Assembly: GCF_030580995.1 (NCBI RefSeq)
Contig: NZ_JAUQSZ010000016.1
Location: forward strand, 48,008-112,007
DNA from: Sphingomonas immobilis
GTDB taxonomy: Bacteria; Pseudomonadota; Alphaproteobacteria; Sphingomonadales; Sphingomonadaceae
DNA: 64,000 nucleotides
Direction: 5' to 3'
This document shows, piece by piece, positions 41,539-49,758 of the stretch. Position numbers and translations under genes: made by a program. Each line of letters opens with the position of its first letter. Positions within the stretch are counted from its first letter, which is position 1. The notes below the pieces were generated by a model that ran no database searches, was not told the origin of the DNA, and saw only the letters and a program-made list of their open reading frames with translations.

Positions 41539-43533
41539 CTATCGCAGATCGGGCGGGGTCGCCTCGGCCTTGAGCATCGCGATCACCTCGTCGAGCTTCA
41601 GCACCTGCTGCCGCTCGCTGCCCAACTGGCGCAGCGCGACGGTGCCTTCCTCCGCCTCGCGCTTGCCGACGACGAGCAGGTTCGGAACCTTGGCGAGCGA
41701 ATGTTCGCGCACCTTGTAGTTGATCTTCTCGTTGCGCACGTCGGTCTCGACGCGCAGCCCCGCCGCCTTGAGCTTCTCCGCCACCTCGGCGGCATAGCCG
41801 TCGGCGTCGGACACGATCGTCGCCACCACCGCCTGCACCGGCGCCAGCCACAGCGGGAAGCGGCCGGCGTGATGCTCGATGAGGATGCCGAGGAAACGTT
41901 CGAACGTGCCGAGGATCGCGCGGTGCAGCATCACCGGGCGGTGCCGCTCGCCATCGTCGCCGACATAGGATGCATCGAGCCGCTCGGGCAGCACCGTGTC
42001 GGTCTGCAGCGTGCCGCACTGCCACGTCCGGCCGATCGCGTCGGTCAGGTGGAACTCCAGCTTCGGCGCGTAGAAAGCACCCTCGCCCGGCAATTCCTCC
42101 CACCCGAACTCCGGCGTGTCGCGCCCCGTCGCGGCGACGGCATCGCGCAGCGACTGTTCGGACCAGTCCCACATCTCTTCCGAACCGAAACGCTTGTCGG
42201 GGCGCAGCGCCAGCTTGATCGCGTATTTCTCGAAGCCGAGATCCTTGTAGATCACGTCGAGCAATTCGCAGAACAGCCGCACTTCCTCGACGAGCTGATC
42301 CTGCCGGCAGAAGATGTGCGCATCGTCCTGCGTGAACTGGCGCACGCGCATCAGCCCGTGGAGCGCGCCATGCGCCTCGTTGCGGTGGCAGCAGCCGAAC
42401 TCGGCCATGCGCAGCGGCAGCTCGCGGTAGGATTTGATGCCCTGGCGGAAGATCAGCACATGCGCCGGGCAATTCATCGGCTTGAGCGCCATGAGGCCCG
42501 CCTTGCCCGACAGGATCGGACCCTCGTCCTCGGTATTGGGCACTTCGTCGGGCACCACGAACATATTCTCGCGGTACTTGCCCCAATGGCCGGACTGCTC
42601 CCACTGGCGCGAGTCCATCAGCTGCGGCGTCTTGACCTCGACATAGCCAGCGGCATCGAGCCGGCGGCGCATATACGCCTCCAGCGCGCGCCAGATCAGA
42701 TAGCCCTTGGGATGCCAGAACACCGAGCCCTGCGCCTCCGACTGGAGGTGGAACAGGTCCATCTCCTGCCCGATCTTGCGGTGATCGCGCTTGGCGGCCT
42801 CCTCCAGCCGCGTGAGATGCTCCGCGAGCTGCTTCTTGTTGAGCCAGCCCGTGCCGTAGATGCGCGACAGCATCGCGTTGTTCTGGTCGCCGCGCCAGTA
42901 TGCGCCCGACACGCGCGTCAGCTTGAAGGCATCGGGATCGAGCTTGCCGGTAGAGGCGAGATGCGGCCCCCGGCACATATCGAGCCAGTCCTCGCCCGAC
43001 CAATAGACCGTCAGCGGCTCGTCGCCGGGCAGGTCTGCGGCCCATTCGGCCTTGAAATTTTCGCCCTGCTGCTTCCAGCGCGAGATCAGCGTCGCACGGT
43101 CCCACACTTCACGGCGCAGCGGCTTGTCGGCGCGGATGATGCCGCGCATCGCCTCCTCGATCGCGGGCAGATCCTCTTCCGTGAACGGCCGGTCTTTCGG
43201 CGCGAAATCATAGTAGAAGCCGTCGTCCGTCGATGGGCCGAAGGTGATCTGCGTGCCGGGGAAAAGCTGCTGAACGGCTTCCGCGAGGACGTGCGCATAA
43301 TCGTGGCGCACCAGCTCCAGCGCGTCGGCCTCGTCCTTCGCCGTCACCAAAGCCAGTTTGGCATCGCCCTCGAACGGCCGCATCACGTCGCGCAGTTCGC
43401 CGTCGACGCGCGCGCCGAGCGTCGCCTTCGCCAGCCCCGGCCCGATCGCCGCGGCAATGTCCGCCGGGGTGGTCCCCGGGGCTACCTCACGGACGGAACC
43501 GTCGGGCAGCGTGATGCGGAACATTTCGGACAT
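41539..43533 (-). CDS. thrS: Threonyl-tRNA synthetase
   Basis: 664 aa. Domains in order: TGS (~1-65; ITLPDGSVREVAPGTT), editing domain, class II catalytic core with motif 1-3 and the zinc Cys in MNCPAHVLIF, VRQFTQDDAHIFCR, and the anticodon domain from ~560 (PLWLAPVQAVVATI). Full length, ATG 43533. infC lies 75 nt downstream. No T-box is expected in this group and none was seen upstream. Confidence 0.97.
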   Translation of the reverse strand: MSEMFRITLPDGSVREVAPGTTPADIAAAIGPGLAKATLGARVDGELRDVMRPFEGDAKLALVTAKDEADALELVRHDYAHVLAEAVQQLFPGTQITFGPSTDDGFYYDFAPKDRPFTEEDLPAIEEAMRGIIRADKPLRREVWDRATLISRWKQQGENFKAEWAADLPGDEPLTVYWSGEDWLDMCRGPHLASTGKLDPDAFKLTRVSGAYWRGDQNNAMLSRIYGTGWLNKKQLAEHLTRLEEAAKRDHRKIGQEMDLFHLQSEAQGSVFWHPKGYLIWRALEAYMRRRLDAAGYVEVKTPQLMDSRQWEQSGHWGKYRENMFVVPDEVPNTEDEGPILSGKAGLMALKPMNCPAHVLIFRQGIKSYRELPLRMAEFGCCHRNEAHGALHGLMRVRQFTQDDAHIFCRQDQLVEEVRLFCELLDVIYKDLGFEKYAIKLALRPDKRFGSEEMWDWSEQSLRDAVAATGRDTPEFGWEELPGEGAFYAPKLEFHLTDAIGRTWQCGTLQTDTVLPERLDASYVGDDGERHRPVMLHRAILGTFERFLGILIEHHAGRFPLWLAPVQAVVATIVSDADGYAAEVAEKLKAAGLRVETDVRNEKINYKVREHSLAKVPNLLVVGKREAEEGTVALRQLGSERQQVLKLDEVIAMLKAEATPPDLR

Positions 43534-43691
43534 GGGAGATACGGGCTTTCTGCGTTGTGAAAGGCGCCGCTTATGCGGGCGGGAGCTATATAAGCAAGCG
43601 CGGAGCGATGTGCGAGCATGCCATGATCCGCTTTGAAAATCCGCGCGCGGCCGCTAGACGAAGCGCGGGCCTCTTCATCGCGGCCCGCAAT

Positions 43692-43893
43692 CGCGCCGGT
43701 AACGGGAATGCAGTGCGCCCGCGTTTTGCGGGCAATTCTGCAGCTGTCCCTGCAACTGTGAGCGGCGAGCACGACGTGCAGGCGGGCAAGGCGACGCGCC
43801 CGCGGCCACTGAGCCGAAACGCCCTTGTGGGCGAGACGCTTGGGAAGGCGCATGTGGTGCTGTGACCCGCGAGCCAGGAGACCGCCCGGCGCG
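43692..43893 (+). ncRNA. Cobalamin (B12) riboswitch
   Basis: The conserved pieces occur in the right order: GGGAATGCAGTGCG (43704 region), CTGTCCCTGCAACTGTGAGCG, GGCCACTGAGCC, GGGAAGGCGC, and the B12 box GCGAGCCAGGAGACC (43869-43883). P1 closes perfectly: CGCGCCGG 43692-43699 with CCGGCGCG 43886-43893. It precedes a membrane-protein gene by ~180 nt; a hairpin built from GCCCGGC/GCCGGGT around 43912-43940 may be the expression platform. High B12 should turn the operon off. This accounts for most of the 540-nt gap 43534-44075. Confidence 0.92.
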
Positions 43894-44075
43894 TGTCGCT
43901 CTTGCCCGGCTCATGGGATTGGCCGGGTGCGAATCCTTCGTCTGAGCGGCGAACATGCGGCCGGGGCCGCACCGGTCAGGGCTTGCGGGGCGCAATCGCG
44001 TCCGCCCCGCGCGTCTTGCCGGCCGTGAGTAGCGGACGCCCCGGCCTGGTCGCTCGACGCCTGGGATAAAATGCC

Positions 44076-44618
44076 ATGTCTGCCACTCGCTCGACGAACG
44101 AATCCTTCCTCTGGCCGCTGGCGCTCGCCGCCACGGCGATCCTCGGCACGCTGGTGACCGCGTGCATGATGCCGTTCGTCGGCGTGGCGGTCGCCAGCGC
44201 CGCGACGATGCCGCGCGGTCGCGCCGCGCTGACCATCGGCGGGGTGTGGGCGATCAACCAGATGCTCGGCTTCGGCCTGCTCGGCTTCCCGCTCGATGCC
44301 TTCGCGCTGAGCTGGGGCGCGGCGCTGCTGCTCGCCAGCCTCGCGGCGATGCTCGTGGCGGCCACGCTCCTCGGCACGCGCCGCGATTTCGGCTGGCGTC
44401 TGTTCGCGGGTTTCGTGGCCGCCTTCGTCGCCTATGAGGCCGCGCTGTTCGCCTTCGCGCTCGTCGCGGGTGGTGCCGGCACCTTCACGCTGTCGATCAT
44501 CGCGCAGCTCGCCGCCAATGATGCGCTGTGGTTCGCCGCGCTGATCGCGCTGCACCTTGGCCTGACGCGCGCCGCGCCGGGATGGTTCGGCGCGGGCCTC
44601 GCGCTCCGGTCGGCATGA
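44076..44618 (+). CDS. B12-riboswitch-controlled membrane protein, possible cobalt/cobalamin transport component
   Basis: 180 aa with about five membrane helices, beginning LALAATAILGTLVTACMMPFVGVAVASAA and TIGGVWAINQMLGFGLLGFP. No ATP-binding or known permease signature was recognised. It is the first gene after the cobalamin riboswitch and its stop overlaps the start of a BtuF-like gene (ATGA). Riboswitch control and the neighbour suggest uptake of cobalt or a corrinoid. It may correspond to one of the small B12-regulated transporter families of alphaproteobacteria, but I cannot name which. Confidence 0.65.
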   Translation: MSATRSTNESFLWPLALAATAILGTLVTACMMPFVGVAVASAATMPRGRAALTIGGVWAINQMLGFGLLGFPLDAFALSWGAALLLASLAAMLVAATLLGTRRDFGWRLFAGFVAAFVAYEAALFAFALVAGGAGTFTLSIIAQLAANDALWFAALIALHLGLTRAAPGWFGAGLALRSA

Positions 44619-45550
44619 CCGCGCTTCCCCGCGTCGTCTCGCTGCTGCCGAGCGCGACCGAGATCGCGGTCGCCGTCGGCCTGGGCGACGGGCTGGTCGG
44701 CCGCAGCCACGAATGCGACTTCCCGCCGTTCGTGGCGGCACTCCCGGTCTGCACGTCGACCAAGCTCGAAAAAGGGCTGACATCGCTGCAGATCGACGAC
44801 CGCGTGCAGGAGATCGTTCGGCAGGGCCTCTCCGTCTACGAAGTCGACGCGCCGCTGCTGCGCTCGCTGCGGCCCGACGTGATCCTGACGCAATCGCAAT
44901 GCGCGGTCTGCGCCGTCACGCCGCGCGATCTCGAGGAGGCGCTGTCGGACTGGACCGGCACCGCGCCCGTGCTGCTTTCGTTCGCGCCCGATGCGCTCGG
45001 CGACGTGTGGGGCGATCTCCGCAGCGTCGGCGCAGCCACGGGTCGGGAGGCGGCGGCCGAGAGCGCGGTCGCGCAATTGCAGGACCGGCTCGAAACGCTG
45101 CGCGCGAAAAGCGCCGCGCGCGGATCGCGGCCCACCGTCGCCGCGATCGAATGGATCGATCCGCTGATGGCGGCCGGCAATTGGGTGCCCGAACTGATCG
45201 AGATCGCCGGGGGCACGCCCCTGTTCGCCGCACCGGGCCAACATTCGCCGTGGCTCGACTGGGATGCGCTCGTCGCCGCCGATTCCGATCTCATCGTGAT
45301 GATGCCCTGCGGCTATCAGATCCCGCAGACATTGGGCGATCTCGCCCCGCTCATCAGCCGCCCCGGCTGGCGCGACCTCACCGCCGTGCGCAAGGGCCGC
45401 GTGTTCGTCGCGGACGGGCATCATTATTTCAACCGGCCGGGCCCGCGCCTCGTCGAATCGGCGCAGATCATCGCCGAGACTATCGCGGCGATGGACGGCG
45501 GCACGCATGAAGGCATGGGCTGGCGGCGGCTGGAGAGCGTACCCGCGTGA
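44615..45550 (+). CDS. Cobalamin-binding (BtuF-like) periplasmic-binding-fold protein
   Basis: 311 aa. RVVSLLPSATEIAVAVGLGDGLVGRSHECDFP at the N-terminus, PDVILTQSQCAVCAV, and the C-terminal GWRDLTAVRKGRVFVADGHHYFNRPGPRLVES are the pattern of class III substrate-binding proteins of the BtuF group. There is no signal peptide, so it may act in the cytoplasm; homologues without leader are frequent beside B12-regulated genes. The start overlaps the upstream stop (ATGA) and its stop overlaps the next start (GTGA). Confidence 0.78.
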   Translation: MTALPRVVSLLPSATEIAVAVGLGDGLVGRSHECDFPPFVAALPVCTSTKLEKGLTSLQIDDRVQEIVRQGLSVYEVDAPLLRSLRPDVILTQSQCAVCAVTPRDLEEALSDWTGTAPVLLSFAPDALGDVWGDLRSVGAATGREAAAESAVAQLQDRLETLRAKSAARGSRPTVAAIEWIDPLMAAGNWVPELIEIAGGTPLFAAPGQHSPWLDWDALVAADSDLIVMMPCGYQIPQTLGDLAPLISRPGWRDLTAVRKGRVFVADGHHYFNRPGPRLVESAQIIAETIAAMDGGTHEGMGWRRLESVPA

Positions 45551-46212
45551 CCCAGCCGGTGCTGATGTGCTGGAGCGGCGGCAAGGACAGCTGCGTCGCG
45601 CTCCACGACCTGCAACGCGCGGACGAGTGGCGCGTCACCGGCCTGCTCACCACCGTCACGCGCGATTACGACCGGATCAGCATGCACGGCGTCCGCGCCG
45701 AGCTGCTCGACCGGCAGGCGGCGGCGCTCGGACTGCCGGTCGAGCGCGTGTTCATCGATGCCGGGACCGACAACGGCGGATACGAGGCGGCGATGACGGC
45801 GGCGCTGGACCGGCACCGCGCGGCGGGCACGCGGCACGTCGCGTTCGGCGATCTCTTCCTCGAAGATATCCGCGCCTATCGCGAGGCGATGCTGCAGCCC
45901 CTGGGGCTGGAGGCGGTGTTCCCGGTCTGGGGCCGCGACACGCGCGCGTTCGCGGAAGCCTTCATCGCGGCGGGCTTCCGCGCGGTGCTGGTCTGCGTCG
46001 ATCTGTCGGTGCTCGACGCCAGCTTCGCCGGTCGCGCCTATGATGCCGCGCTGCTCGCCGATCTGCCGCCCGGCGTCGATCCCTGCGGCGAGAATGGCGA
46101 GTTCCACAGCTTCGTCTTCGATGGCCCCGATTTCGCCGCGCCCGTCGCGATCGAGATCGGCGAGACCGTCATCCGCGACGGCTTCGCCTTCCGCGACCTG
46201 ATTCCCGCCTAG
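45547..46212 (+). CDS. PP-loop ATP pyrophosphatase, Dph6-related
   Basis: 221 aa. SGGKDSCVALHDL is the PP-loop; the C-terminal DPCGENGEFHSFVFDGP is shared with diphthine-ammonia ligase (Dph6)-like proteins. Eukaryotic Dph6 amidates diphthine, absent in bacteria, so the substrate is different. Small bacterial members next to BtuF-like genes have been linked to B12 biology, where the amidated substrate is undetermined. GTG 45547 overlaps the upstream stop. Convergent with the LD-carboxypeptidase gene, overlapping 4 nt. Confidence 0.78.
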   Translation: MTQPVLMCWSGGKDSCVALHDLQRADEWRVTGLLTTVTRDYDRISMHGVRAELLDRQAAALGLPVERVFIDAGTDNGGYEAAMTAALDRHRAAGTRHVAFGDLFLEDIRAYREAMLQPLGLEAVFPVWGRDTRAFAEAFIAAGFRAVLVCVDLSVLDASFAGRAYDAALLADLPPGVDPCGENGEFHSFVFDGPDFAAPVAIEIGETVIRDGFAFRDLIPA

Positions 46213-47030
46213 ATTACTCCGAACGGCACGACCTTGTTGGCCGCGTCATGCGCGATGTCGGCGGGGCCGAGATAGGGCACGCCCATCTCGCCGCACCAGC
46301 GCGTGATCATCTGCTCGGGCGTTTCGGCGAATTCGGGCGTGTTGGGGATTACGTCGGTGATCCGCCCCAGCCGCACCCCGGCGATGCCCTTCAACTGCGT
46401 CGCGTGCGCCATCTGGAACAGCATCCGGTCGACGCGGTAGAGCGGCTCGGACACTTCCTCGATCATCAGCACGTGATCGGTGAGGTCGGGCAGCCAGTGC
46501 GTGCCGATCAGCGCGTTGAGGATCGAGAGGTTGAACGCCGCCACCGGCCGCTTGCCGTCGAGGCTCGGCTCGAGCGAGGCCTTGTCGCCGTTCACCAGCC
46601 ACGCGAGCGCGCGCATCGCGCAATGCCCCTGGTCGTCCTTGCGGTTGATCTCCGAACAGACCGGCCCATGTGTCGGCCGCCCGATCCGCGCGGCGTAGAG
46701 CGCGCCGAGCATAAAGCCGATGTCCGAATAGCCGAGATAGGTCTTGTGCTTCGCGGCTGTGCCGAGCTTCGGCATCACATCGTGCAGGATGCGGTTCGAT
46801 CCGTAGCCCCCGCGCGCGAACCAGATCGCGTCGAACGCCGGATCGTTGGCGAACTCCAGGAACGCCGCCGCGCGCACCGCGTCCGATCCGGCGAAATGCC
46901 CGTCCTGCAGAAAGCATTGCGGATGGAACACGATCTCGACCTGCGGAAAGGTGATCGCCGCCAACGCCTTGATCCGCGGCTCGACGATGGGATCGATGCG
47001 GCCAGCGGGCGCGCAGACTGCGATTTTCAT
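46209..47030 (-). CDS. ldcA: LD-carboxypeptidase (peptidase family S66)
   Basis: 273 aa. Removes the terminal D-Ala from murein tetrapeptide in peptidoglycan recycling; cytoplasmic, no signal peptide. Catalytic Ser in YLGYSDIG, Glu in LMIEEVSEPLYRVDR, His in GPADIAHDAANKVVPFG. Divergent from the Mpl-like gene, with a family A repeat between; both belong to murein recycling. Confidence 0.88.
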   Translation of the reverse strand: MKIAVCAPAGRIDPIVEPRIKALAAITFPQVEIVFHPQCFLQDGHFAGSDAVRAAAFLEFANDPAFDAIWFARGGYGSNRILHDVMPKLGTAAKHKTYLGYSDIGFMLGALYAARIGRPTHGPVCSEINRKDDQGHCAMRALAWLVNGDKASLEPSLDGKRPVAAFNLSILNALIGTHWLPDLTDHVLMIEEVSEPLYRVDRMLFQMAHATQLKGIAGVRLGRITDVIPNTPEFAETPEQMITRWCGEMGVPYLGPADIAHDAANKVVPFGVI

Positions 47031-47061
47031 GGCTTCAATCCCGACCCTACCGACCCCTCAA

Positions 47062-47129
47062 CCGTTCGTGCTGAGCGAAGTCGAAGCACGTGCCCGGGGC
47101 ACGCCCTTCGACAGGCTCAGGGCGAACGG
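47062..47129. repeat. Family A inverted repeat, copy 5
   Basis: Arms CCGTTCGTGCTGAGCGAAGT and AGGCTCAGGGCGAACGG with a ~20-nt centre containing CACGTGCC. Between divergent genes (ldcA and the Mpl-like gene). Confidence 0.88.
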
Positions 47130-47175
47130 AGCAAGGGGTTGCCCGTCATTCGCCAAACACCGATAGCGTCGCACC

Positions 47176-48582
47176 ATGGAATCCACCAAATCCTCTTTCC
47201 CAAATCCCTACTTCTTCGTCGGCGTCGGCGGGTCGGGCATGATGCCGCTGGCGATGATCCTGGCCGGGCGCGGCGCGGCGGTGTCCGGCTCGGACCGCTC
47301 GCTCGATCAGGCACGCCTGCCCGCCAAGTTCGAGGCGTTGCGCGCGCTCGGCATCGATCTGTTCCCGCAGGACGGCAGCGGCATCGTCTCGGCGGACCAG
47401 ATCGTCGTCGCCTCCGCCGCGATCGAGGCGACCGTTGCGGACATCGTCGCCGCCGATGCGGTCGGCGCGAAGCGGCTCAGCCGCGCGCAATTGCTCGCCG
47501 ACCTCTTCAACGCGAGCGACCTGCCGATCGGCGTAGCGGGAACCAGCGGCAAGTCCACCGTCACCGGCATGATCGGCTGGATCCTGCACGCCACGGGCCG
47601 TGACCCGACCGTCATGAACGGCGCGGTGATGAAGAATTTCGCAGCGCCGCAAGCGCCCTTCGCCTCGGCACTCGTCGGCGGCGGCGCGGCGTTCGTCAGC
47701 GAAGTGGACGAAAGCGACGGCTCGATCGCGCTCTACGCGCCCAAGATCGCGGTGCTCAACAACGTCAGCCTCGATCACAAATCGCTCGAGGAGCTGCGCG
47801 CGCTGTTCGGCGATTTCGCGGGCAAGGCCGAGACGGTGATCCTCAACATCGGCGACGAAGAGACCGCCGCGCTCGCCGCCGCGCTGCCGCGCGCGCCCGT
47901 CACCTTCGCAATCGAAGCCGCCGCCGATCTCGCCGCCGCCAACCTCGCGCCGGAGCCGTTCGCCATCGCCTTCGATCTGGTCGCGGACGGCGAGACGCAC
48001 CGCGTGCGCCTGTCGGTGCCGGGCCGCCACAATGTTTCGAACGCGCTCGCCGCCATCGGCGCGGCGCGCGCTGCCGGCGTGCCGCTCGCCGATGCGATCG
48101 CAGCGGTCGCCGGCTTCACCGGCCTCAAGCGCCGCTTCGAGCTGGTCGGCGAAGCCAGCGGCGTCGCGGTGATCGACGATTTCGGGCACAACCCGGACAA
48201 GATCGCCGCCACGCTCGATACGCTCCATGCCTTCCCCGGCCGCCTGCTCGTGCTGTTCCAGCCGCACGGCTACGGCCCGCTCAAGGTGATGCGCCACGCC
48301 CTCGTCGCGATGTTCAGGGAGAAGCTCGGACCGGACGATATCCTCGTCCTGCCCGATCCCGTCTACCAGGGCGGCACCGTCACCCGCGAAGTCACCAGCG
48401 CCGACCTGATCGCCGACATCGGGGGCCTGTCGCGCCACATCCCCGACCGCGCCGAGGCAGCCGCCGCGCTCGTCGCCGAGGCCCGCCCCGGCGACCGCGT
48501 GATCGTCATGGGCGCGCGCGACGATACGCTCAGCCAGCTCGCCGCCGATATGCTGACACAAATCGGGCGCAGGCTCGTTTAG
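47176..48582 (+). CDS. mpl: Mur ligase, probably UDP-MurNAc:tripeptide ligase (Mpl)
   Basis: 468 aa. MurC/Mpl-type ligase: N-terminal FFVGVGGSGMMPLAMIL, P-loop GVAGTSGKSTVTGMIG, VSEVDESDGS, NNVSLDHKS, GRHNVSNALAAIGAA and IDDFGHNPDKIAATL. MurC proper is normally in the division cluster with murD-G; this one stands alone beside LD-carboxypeptidase, which makes the salvage enzyme Mpl (joining recycled L-Ala-D-Glu-DAP to UDP-MurNAc) the better guess. A second MurC-like ligase is the alternative. ATG 47176. Confidence 0.75.
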   Translation: MESTKSSFPNPYFFVGVGGSGMMPLAMILAGRGAAVSGSDRSLDQARLPAKFEALRALGIDLFPQDGSGIVSADQIVVASAAIEATVADIVAADAVGAKRLSRAQLLADLFNASDLPIGVAGTSGKSTVTGMIGWILHATGRDPTVMNGAVMKNFAAPQAPFASALVGGGAAFVSEVDESDGSIALYAPKIAVLNNVSLDHKSLEELRALFGDFAGKAETVILNIGDEETAALAAALPRAPVTFAIEAAADLAAANLAPEPFAIAFDLVADGETHRVRLSVPGRHNVSNALAAIGAARAAGVPLADAIAAVAGFTGLKRRFELVGEASGVAVIDDFGHNPDKIAATLDTLHAFPGRLLVLFQPHGYGPLKVMRHALVAMFREKLGPDDILVLPDPVYQGGTVTREVTSADLIADIGGLSRHIPDRAEAAAALVAEARPGDRVIVMGARDDTLSQLAADMLTQIGRRLV

Positions 48583-48604
48583 TCCCGCAAAGGAGTCGCC
48601 CCCG

Positions 48605-48859
48605 ATGTTCCGCCGCCTGTTCCTCGATCATCCCGCTTCGGTCGGGGAGAGCTATGGCGAGCATTTCGGCGTCGCCACGCGCACCGGCATGACGATGATC
48701 GGCGCGGGCCTCGCGGCGCTCGTCCACGGCCTGCTCCCCTTCGCCTTCAAGACCACCGGCAGCCGCACCATCATCCGCCTCCACACCGAAATCGCCCAGA
48801 AGCGCGCGGCGCAGGCGGCCGCCGAGGACCAGAAGAAGACGGTGGAGTTCGTCATCTGA
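48605..48859 (+). CDS. DUF6356 family protein, 84 aa
   Basis: LFLDHPASVGESYGEHFGVATRTGMTMIGAGLAALVHGLLPFAF is the family pattern in order: a short soluble N-terminus, then one or two membrane helices and a basic helical tail. Function unknown. It starts 22 nt after the Mpl-like gene with GGAG-like AAAGGAG upstream, so it is likely in the same transcript. Confidence 0.78.
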   Translation: MFRRLFLDHPASVGESYGEHFGVATRTGMTMIGAGLAALVHGLLPFAFKTTGSRTIIRLHTEIAQKRAAQAAAEDQKKTVEFVI

Positions 48860-48933
48860 TCTGACAAGCACGCTTGACTGACAAGCTCGCTTTACTGTAA
48901 AGCTTCCCTTACTGATTCGAAAGGGAGCTTGTC

Positions 48934-49347
48934 ATGTCCTGCCATCCGCGCACCCGCGCTTTCCGGCGTTACAACATCCGCGTGATCTGGCTGAGCCTCG
49001 GCTATGCGGCCGCCATCCTGTTCGCGACCTATGCCTTCAGACATCACCTGCTGAGCGGCGCGATCGTCTATTTGATCGCCGTCCTGCCGGCCTTGCCGAT
49101 CATCGGCATGTTCGTGGCGATGGGGCGGTACATCACGGAGGAGACGGACGAATATCAGCGCCTGCTCCTCACCCGGCAGATGCTGTGGGCGACCGGCTTC
49201 GCGCTGAGCGTCGCGACCGTCTGGGGTTTCTTGCAGGCCTATGACCTGATCGAGCGCGTCGACGGCTATTGGGTGGTGGTCCTCTGGTATTTCGGCCTCG
49301 GGCTCGGCAGCGTCGCCAACGCCGTGATCGAGCGGAGGGCGGCATGA
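48934..49347 (+). CDS. Membrane protein, first gene of an XRE cassette
   Basis: 137 aa, four predicted helices in two pairs (VIWLSLGYAAAILFATYAF, LSGAIVYLIAVLPALPIIGMF, then MLWATGFALSVATVWGF and WVVVLWYFGLGLGSVANAV). Short cytoplasmic loops with TEETDEYQRLLLTR between. Such proteins commonly precede a one-domain XRE regulator. Stop overlaps the XRE start (ATGA). Function unknown. Confidence 0.72.
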   Translation: MSCHPRTRAFRRYNIRVIWLSLGYAAAILFATYAFRHHLLSGAIVYLIAVLPALPIIGMFVAMGRYITEETDEYQRLLLTRQMLWATGFALSVATVWGFLQAYDLIERVDGYWVVVLWYFGLGLGSVANAVIERRAA

Positions 49348-49553
49348 ACAACCGCCTCCGCGTGCTCCGCGCCGAGCGGAACTGGAGCCAGGGCGACCTC
49401 GCCGAGCGGCTCGACGTATCGCGCCAGAGCGTCAACGCGATCGAGACCGGGCGCTACGACCCCTCGCTCCCGCTCGCCTTCAAGATCGCCGAGCTGTTCG
49501 ATCTCGCCATCGAACAGGTGTTCACCAGCCCGTCGAAGGAAACCCCGCAATGA
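49344..49553 (+). CDS. One-domain XRE (Cro/CI) transcriptional regulator, 69 aa
   Basis: The whole protein is a helix-turn-helix: LRVLRAERNWSQGDLAERLDVSRQSVNAIETGRYDPSLPLAFKIAELF with the YozG/YgzD-like end DLAIEQVF. Coupled by ATGA overlaps both to the membrane protein before it and to a 48-aa gene after it. The pattern suggests the membrane protein relays a signal to, or tethers, the regulator. No palindrome was seen upstream, in 48860-48933. Confidence 0.9.
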   Translation: MNNRLRVLRAERNWSQGDLAERLDVSRQSVNAIETGRYDPSLPLAFKIAELFDLAIEQVFTSPSKETPQ

Positions 49554-49696
49554 CCGCCGCACAGAAAGGCCGCCTCGCCGCCGCCATCGCCCTGCCCTTT
49601 CTCCTGCTCCATTTCGCCGCGCAGGCCGATGCCGCCGCGCACACCGTCGATCGCGTGACACACGTGCTGCGCGCCTGCCTCTCGGAACCGCGCTAA
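49550..49696 (+). CDS. Small protein of 48 aa, signal-anchored or exported
   Basis: ATG 49550 overlaps the XRE stop (ATGA), TAA 49694-49696. Begins MTAAQKGRLAAAIALPFLLL, one hydrophobic segment followed by AQADAAAHTVDRVTHVLRACL. It could be a membrane-anchored peptide or one cut after ADA. Its consistent coupling suggests it is translated. Unknown function. Confidence 0.55.
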   Translation: MTAAQKGRLAAAIALPFLLLHFAAQADAAAHTVDRVTHVLRACLSEPR

Positions 49697-49758
49697 CCAC
49701 TTGCGACGCTTGACCGTTCCCCCGCGCTGCGCTCCAACGAGCGGGCCGGGGGAGCGCG

